This document shows positions 14,966 to 19,386 of a stretch of 19,386 bases of DNA, piece by piece. The DNA comes from an uncultured Planctomycetaceae bacterium (GTDB lineage Bacteria > Planctomycetota > Planctomycetia > Pirellulales > Pirellulaceae). The notes under the pieces were generated by a model. The model was not told where the DNA came from, did no database searches, and saw only the letters and a program-made list of their open reading frames with translations. Position 1 is the first letter of the stretch. Each line of letters begins with the position of its first letter. The position numbers and the translations under genes are program-made. Location of the stretch: the NCBI GenBank assembly GCA_937904535.1, contig CALELC010000467.1, positions 1 through 19,386 of the forward strand, in the 5' to 3' direction.

Positions 14966-15321
14966 ATGTTGCATTCCCCTTGCACTTCGACAGCCGCGGC
15001 CGGACCGCCGATGCGTCGGAGCCACTGTACATCCGCGGATTGATCGCGCAATTGCTGTTCACCTCTCCGGGCGAGCGGGTGAACCGACCGACGTTCGGCA
15101 GCGGGCTGATGCAACTCGTGTTTGCCGCCAACAGCCCCGAGTTAGCCGCTGCCACGCAAGTGATGGTGCAAGGCGCGCTACAGCAATGGCTCGGTGAATT
15201 GATTGAAGTGGAAACAGTGGAGATCACCAACCTTGAAGCCGAGCTGCGAGTTGAAGTCCGTTATGTGATTCGGCGAACACAGCAACGGCAATCGGCAGAG
15301 TTCGCGCAGGAGGTCCCATGA
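14962..15321 (+). CDS. gp25-like baseplate wedge protein (GPW/gp25 family)
   Basis: A 119-aa protein of the GPW/gp25 family, the baseplate component that contacts the first sheath ring and starts sheath assembly. The match is strong: IRGLIAQLLFTSPGERVNRP followed by TFGSGLMQLVFAANS, and the helix QGALQQWLGELIEVETVEI. The length is typical. The start ATG at 14962 overlaps the previous stop, and the stop overlaps the next start, both as ATGA. Longer in-frame starts such as 14770 lie inside the PAAR-like gene and are rejected. Confidence 0.5.
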   Translation: MNVAFPLHFDSRGRTADASEPLYIRGLIAQLLFTSPGERVNRPTFGSGLMQLVFAANSPELAAATQVMVQGALQQWLGELIEVETVEITNLEAELRVEVRYVIRRTQQRQSAEFAQEVP

Positions 15322-17819
15322 TCTACTTCTGCTGTGAACCGGGCCGCCAAAGTTTGCTCCTCGCCCATCCGGTGCTCAACGCCATCGAATCGCTCGAAGT
15401 GGTGCACCATGAGGAACCGATCCGCTCGCAACAACAGCGTCGACTGCGGGTCTTCTTTCTTAAACCTCCCAGCACTGAGTTGGCCGAACGATTTGAGGGC
15501 GATTCGCTGGCGGGCGCTGCGCTGGTCAAAATTTCCGCAAACCCCAGCGCGGTGCCGGTTACCGTGGACGCAGTCCAGCTTGTCGATGACCACCTCGAAG
15601 TCTTGGTCACGCCTCGTGGTGATTACTCGCGTTACACCCTGCACCTGGTGGAGCCAGACACGGACTCGCCGCTGAAACAGCTCGATCCTCGTTTGTCGCG
15701 AATCGATTTCTCATTCAAGGTGGAGTGTGAGAGCGAGTTGGATTGCCGTCCTGCCTGCAATTGTTCGCCGCGGATCGCAGCTACGCCGGAGATCGACTAT
15801 TTAGCGAAAGACTACGCCAGCTTTCGTCAGTTGATGCTCGACCACCTGGCGCGGGTGTGCCCGAATTGGCACCCGCGGACCGCCGCCGACCTAGGCGTGA
15901 CGCTGGTCGAAATGCTGGCTTACGTCGGCGATTATCTCAGCTATCGTCAAGATGCGATCGCGACCGAAGCCTACCTCGGCACGGCACGGCGGCGGGTGTC
16001 GGTGCGCCGTCACACGCGGCTGCTCGATTACCCGATGCATGAGGGCTGCAATGCGCGGGCCTGGGTCCAAGTACGTGTCGCTCCTGGTAGCCCTCCTGTG
16101 AAGCTCTCTGCAGGCGGTCCGAACGCCAATCGTCCGCGGTTTGTAACGCGAGTGCGTCCTGCCACGCTGCTGACCGAGCAGGAGTATCAGACGCTGGCCG
16201 GTGCCGCTGGAGTCGAAGTCTTTGAGGCGATGGAAGACGTCGAACTGTTGCCCGAACACAACGAACTGTTCTTTCACACTTGGGGCGATGACCTCTGCTG
16301 TCTACCGCGAGGCGCCACGCGGGCGACACTACGCGGTCATTTCCCCAACCTTCGTCCCGGCCAGGTTTTGATCTTTGCAGAACGACTCGGCCCGCGGACC
16401 GGCAACCCGGTAGACGCTGATCCCAATCGCCGTCATGCCGTGCGGTTGACGCACGTCGAAGCCCTGCAAGACGAGGCGTTCATCCCCGCTGTCGACGTGA
16501 CCGACATCCGTTGGTCCACAGCGGATGCGTTGCCGATGCCGTTTTGCCTTTCGGCCCGTGCCGAAGCCGACGGCCGGTTGCTGCCTGATGTGAGTGTTGC
16601 CTGGGGCAATCTCGTCTTGGCTGACCATGGTCGAACATTGCCACAGCCGGAAGCCTTAGGCCCCGTCCCGGCGCTCAGCCCTGCTTTGGCTCCGGTAGCG
16701 GCCAGCGATTGTGACCACTGCGCTCCGGCACAACGGCTCTCGCCGCCGGCCAGGTTTCGACCGTCGTTGTTGTTCGGTCCGCTGACTCAGGCCGCGGGCT
16801 ACGATTCCGGTCGACCGGCCGCGGAAGCAATGCGGTGGGACTTGAGCGCCGTGCTACCCGCGGTGCAGTTGAGCGACAGTCTGGGACAGCACTGGATACC
16901 CAAACGCCATCTGCTGGCCAGCGATGCGTTTGCAACCGAGTTTGTCGTGGAGGTCGAAAACGACGGTCGCGCGTCGATTCGGTTTGGCGATGATGAAAAT
17001 GGGATGCGTCCGGCCGAGCGGAGCAGGTTCTTGGCAACCTACCGCACCGGCAACGGGACGCGTGGCAATTTGGGAGCTGGCGCGCTGGCACATCTTGTGA
17101 GTGACAGCATCCCGGCCAGCGCCATCGAAGCAGTCAGCAACCCCTTGCCGGCGCGCGGCGGGATCGATCCGGAACCTCTGGAAGTGGTCCGGCAAAATGC
17201 ACCCGCCGCCTTTCGGGTGCAACAACGAGCGGTGACGCCGGAAGACTATGCCGCGAAGGCTGCCGAGCACCCTGATGTGCAGCGGGCGGCCGCTACCCTG
17301 CGCTGGACCGGTAGTTGGCACACGGTGTTTCTGAGCGTCGACCGCCGCGGTGGCCGCAGGGTCGATGCGGCATTCCGGTCAGAGCTCAGCAATTATCTGC
17401 AGCGTTATCGTTTGGCGGGTCAGGATCTGCAAATCACGGGTCCGCGGTTGGTTCCGTTGGAGCTTGAAATCCGTGTCTGCGTGGCGGCTGACTACTTCCG
17501 CAGCGACGTGATCACAGCACTCAACCGCGCGTTTGACAATCGCCAGCATGCGGACGGCTCGCGTGGGTTCTTTCATCCGGACCGGTTCAGCTTTGGCCAG
17601 CCCGTGGTACTGAGCCGGATTTACGCCCAGGCCCAGCGGATCGCGGGCGTAGCTCATGTCGAGGTCCTGCTGCTGCGTCGCCAGGGCGCAAACGCTGATC
17701 CTCCGGTGCCAATCGAGGGCAGCTTGGAACTCGGGCCGCTGGAAATTGCTCAGCTGGACAATGATCCGAACAATCCCGGTCGCGGCGTGTTACGACTCCA
17801 AGCCGTGGGTGGACGATGA
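15318..17819 (+). CDS. Baseplate wedge protein, gpJ-like (Afp11/Pvc11-like putative baseplate assembly protein)
   Basis: An 833-aa large baseplate subunit (T4 gp6/P2 gpJ-type, Afp11-like) expected to form the wedge ring around the hub. The diagnostic block is at about residues 158-250: EIDYLAKDYASFRQLMLDHL, then TAADLGVTLVEMLAYVGDYL, SYRQDAIATEAYLGTARRR and HTRLLDYPMHEGCNARAW. The C-terminal gpJ core includes LAGQDLQITGPRLVPLELEI, then AADYFRSDVITALNRAF and FGQPVVLSRIYAQAQRIAGV. Two Cys clusters, C143/C147/C149 just before the core and C465/C468 in a Pro-rich stretch (about 455-480), are possible metal sites. The start is coupled to gp25, and its stop overlaps the next gene, a second gpJ-like protein. 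Confidence 0.5.
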   Translation: MIYFCCEPGRQSLLLAHPVLNAIESLEVVHHEEPIRSQQQRRLRVFFLKPPSTELAERFEGDSLAGAALVKISANPSAVPVTVDAVQLVDDHLEVLVTPRGDYSRYTLHLVEPDTDSPLKQLDPRLSRIDFSFKVECESELDCRPACNCSPRIAATPEIDYLAKDYASFRQLMLDHLARVCPNWHPRTAADLGVTLVEMLAYVGDYLSYRQDAIATEAYLGTARRRVSVRRHTRLLDYPMHEGCNARAWVQVRVAPGSPPVKLSAGGPNANRPRFVTRVRPATLLTEQEYQTLAGAAGVEVFEAMEDVELLPEHNELFFHTWGDDLCCLPRGATRATLRGHFPNLRPGQVLIFAERLGPRTGNPVDADPNRRHAVRLTHVEALQDEAFIPAVDVTDIRWSTADALPMPFCLSARAEADGRLLPDVSVAWGNLVLADHGRTLPQPEALGPVPALSPALAPVAASDCDHCAPAQRLSPPARFRPSLLFGPLTQAAGYDSGRPAAEAMRWDLSAVLPAVQLSDSLGQHWIPKRHLLASDAFATEFVVEVENDGRASIRFGDDENGMRPAERSRFLATYRTGNGTRGNLGAGALAHLVSDSIPASAIEAVSNPLPARGGIDPEPLEVVRQNAPAAFRVQQRAVTPEDYAAKAAEHPDVQRAAATLRWTGSWHTVFLSVDRRGGRRVDAAFRSELSNYLQRYRLAGQDLQITGPRLVPLELEIRVCVAADYFRSDVITALNRAFDNRQHADGSRGFFHPDRFSFGQPVVLSRIYAQAQRIAGVAHVEVLLLRRQGANADPPVPIEGSLELGPLEIAQLDNDPNNPGRGVLRLQAVGGR

Positions 17820-19386
17820 ACAATCCCTTGGATGCAAGCTTGCTTGGTCTCAACGCTTGCGGTTGCTGCGCTGGCACCGAGGTGCAGACTCCAGCGGCAA
17901 TCGACAATCGGCCCGGACTAGATGCGATTGAGTTTCGCGCAGGCGTCCACTCGCAGTTTCTGGCCACGCTGCTCAGTTCGCTCTCCTCCCAGCAATCCCC
18001 CGCACTCCAGCACTTGCGGTCGCGAGAAACCAGCGATTTCTCGATCGCCTTGCTCGACGCGTTCGCCTGCATGGCCGATGTGCTGACGTTCTATTCTGAG
18101 CGCATCGCTAACGAAGCGTACCTGCGCACGGCAACCGAGCGGCGAAGCGTCTTGGAACTCGCCCGTGCCCTCGGCTACGAATTGGCGCCGGGCGCCGCAG
18201 CGGAAGTGCTGCTGGCATTTACTGTCGAGAGCGGGCGCGGCGCACCGCCCACCGCCATCATCCCTCGAGGTACCAGGGTCCAAAGCATTCCTGGTCCCGG
18301 CCAGCAACCGCAGGTTTTTGAAACGTCGCTCGACTACACCGCACGGGCTGCGTGGAATGCGCTGCGGCCACGCCTCCGCACGGCGCCGCCAACAGCGGAA
18401 ACGCTCGTCACCGCCTCACAACTCTACCTCGCGGGCACCGCCACCAACCTCAAACGCGGTGATGTACTGGTGCTCTCCAGCGGCACCGAGGCGGTGGCGA
18501 AGCGGATCGCCGATCTGGTTGTGGAACGCGATTTAGGCCACACCCGCGTGGAGTTTGCCGAGTCGCCGGCTTCGAATATCACCGCGCCGCCTGCAGACCT
18601 CACCAGCAGCACGCTACAACCGTCCGCCTTGGCTGCCCCCGCAGTGATTTCTGGCCAACAGCCGACACAGAACCTTGTAAAGGGGCTGTTTCTCAAAACA
18701 GGCATCTCATCCGCTCGGATCCAGGAGCTTCACCACTTCTATGGCTGGGATGTCATCAAGGTCCAACAGCATCTCAACAGCCTGCCTCGAGTCAGCTTGT
18801 TTGACGCGAACTCCGGTGTATTTGCCCTCCGCGCGCGGGCCGCGTTTTTTGGACACAACGCACCGAAATGGGGCGGCTTGCCCTCAACGGACCAAGCGTT
18901 GCGACTCGCCTTTCCCAAGGACTGGGATCAACTCACCGATTCCACCGGTTCCGCACTCGGCCCGAGTCGGATTTGGCAGGATTCCCAAGGCAATGACCTC
19001 AATCCACCGCTCAACGGCGCACCGAATCCGCAGTTTGATGTGCTGATGGAGAGACCGCTGCCGGAAGTTGTTGCCGGGAGTTGGCTGGTGCTTGAGACCG
19101 AAAATGCCTCGCTGATTCCGCTGCGTGTGGGCCGCAATTCCGTGCTGTCGCGAGCCGATTTCGCGCTGACCGCTCAGTGCGCCCGGCTGAACCTGAAAGA
19201 CGCCATCGGCGATGGCGATCCGGTCAAGAATTCCGTCTACACCACTCGCGGCACGGTTGCCCATGTGCAGAGCGAGCCGCTCGAAGTCCTCGGCACGCCG
19301 ATCAGCGAACCGCTGCGACAAGGCCTGCTGAACTTGGCACTCGATCGCGTCGACACCACGCTCGCCGTTGACCAGTTGCTGATGCT
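17816..19386 (+). CDS. Second gpJ-like baseplate protein (Afp12/Pvc12-like), 3' truncated
   Basis: An open frame from the ATG at 17816 (overlapping the previous TGA) runs without a stop for 523 codons to the window edge, so the C-terminus is missing. It begins MNNPLDASLLGLNACGCCAG, with a C15/C17/C18 cluster of the kind seen at the start of Afp12/Pvc12-like proteins. Residues about 80-125 have the family block FSIALLDAFACMADVLTFYS followed by ERIANEAYLRTATERRSVLE and ARALGYELAPG, closely parallel to the DYLSYRQDAIATEAYLGTA block of the preceding gene. This makes the two wedge proteins distant paralogues. Further on are strands like PRGTRVQSIPGPGQQPQVFE. It should form the outer wedge of the baseplate. 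Gene identity is secure; the total length is unknown. Confidence 0.5.
   Translation, partial: MNNPLDASLLGLNACGCCAGTEVQTPAAIDNRPGLDAIEFRAGVHSQFLATLLSSLSSQQSPALQHLRSRETSDFSIALLDAFACMADVLTFYSERIANEAYLRTATERRSVLELARALGYELAPGAAAEVLLAFTVESGRGAPPTAIIPRGTRVQSIPGPGQQPQVFETSLDYTARAAWNALRPRLRTAPPTAETLVTASQLYLAGTATNLKRGDVLVLSSGTEAVAKRIADLVVERDLGHTRVEFAESPASNITAPPADLTSSTLQPSALAAPAVISGQQPTQNLVKGLFLKTGISSARIQELHHFYGWDVIKVQQHLNSLPRVSLFDANSGVFALRARAAFFGHNAPKWGGLPSTDQALRLAFPKDWDQLTDSTGSALGPSRIWQDSQGNDLNPPLNGAPNPQFDVLMERPLPEVVAGSWLVLETENASLIPLRVGRNSVLSRADFALTAQCARLNLKDAIGDGDPVKNSVYTTRGTVAHVQSEPLEVLGTPISEPLRQGLLNLALDRVDTTLAVDQLLM

Noticed and set aside
2412..19386. Type VI secretion system or plain prophage tail
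   Set aside because: No TssJ/L/M membrane complex, ClpV or TssB/C pair is present, whereas the eCIS-specific AAA+ ATPase, DUF4255 and DUF4157 genes are; no phage head or lysis genes are seen.

Overview
The window looks like part of a planctomycete chromosome (Pirellulaceae-like). This is inferred from the high GC content, the BamB/PQQ-type beta-propeller protein with its WPQWRGPNRDG N-terminus (a protein type abundant in that phylum), weak or absent Shine-Dalgarno sequences at several starts, and a GGTCAGGAGT/ACTCCTGACC hairpin of a kind I associate with these genomes. The taxonomy is an inference. There are no rRNA, tRNA, integrase or transposase genes, and no CRISPR array.

Left edge (1-2411): the C-terminal ATP-binding half of an MsbA-like ABC exporter cut by the window start; a REP-like hairpin; a secreted PQQ-type beta-propeller protein; then a strong intrinsic terminator and an AT-richer gap that separates these housekeeping-type genes from the next operon.

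2412-19386 is one co-directional, tightly packed operon for an extracellular contractile injection system (eCIS, the Afp/PVC-like phage-tail-derived family). In order it encodes: sheath; inner tube; a zinc-ribbon T4_baseplate-like protein; a disordered linker protein with ordered ends; a DUF4255 (Pvc16/Afp16-like) tube terminator with Ig-like extensions; the AAA+ ATPase (Pvc15/Afp15-like) with a degenerate first AAA module; an 89-aa unknown; a 700-aa DUF4157 (eCIS core) protein with a glycine-rich beta region and an OmpA-like domain; a CIS_tube-type adaptor; a LysM-like adaptor; a gp27/gpD-like hub; a separate gp5-like spike; a PAAR-like tip; gp25; and two gpJ-like baseplate wedge proteins. 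The second wedge gene has no stop inside the window.

Nine gene junctions are ATGA overlaps, which suggests translational coupling of the structural genes. The two largest gaps (68 nt after the DUF4157 gene, 100 nt before the PAAR-like gene) interrupt the coupling, and the second holds two tandem hairpins. The sheath and tube form the contractile tail, the hub, spike and tip form the piercing tip, the gp25, gpJ, LysM and T4_baseplate-like products form or assemble the baseplate, and the ATPase and DUF4255 protein serve assembly and capping. The most unusual gene is the DUF4157/OmpA-like fusion, which sits within the structural operon and could be a cargo or an envelope anchor. Tape-measure, tail-fibre and further effector genes are not present and would be expected beyond the right edge.
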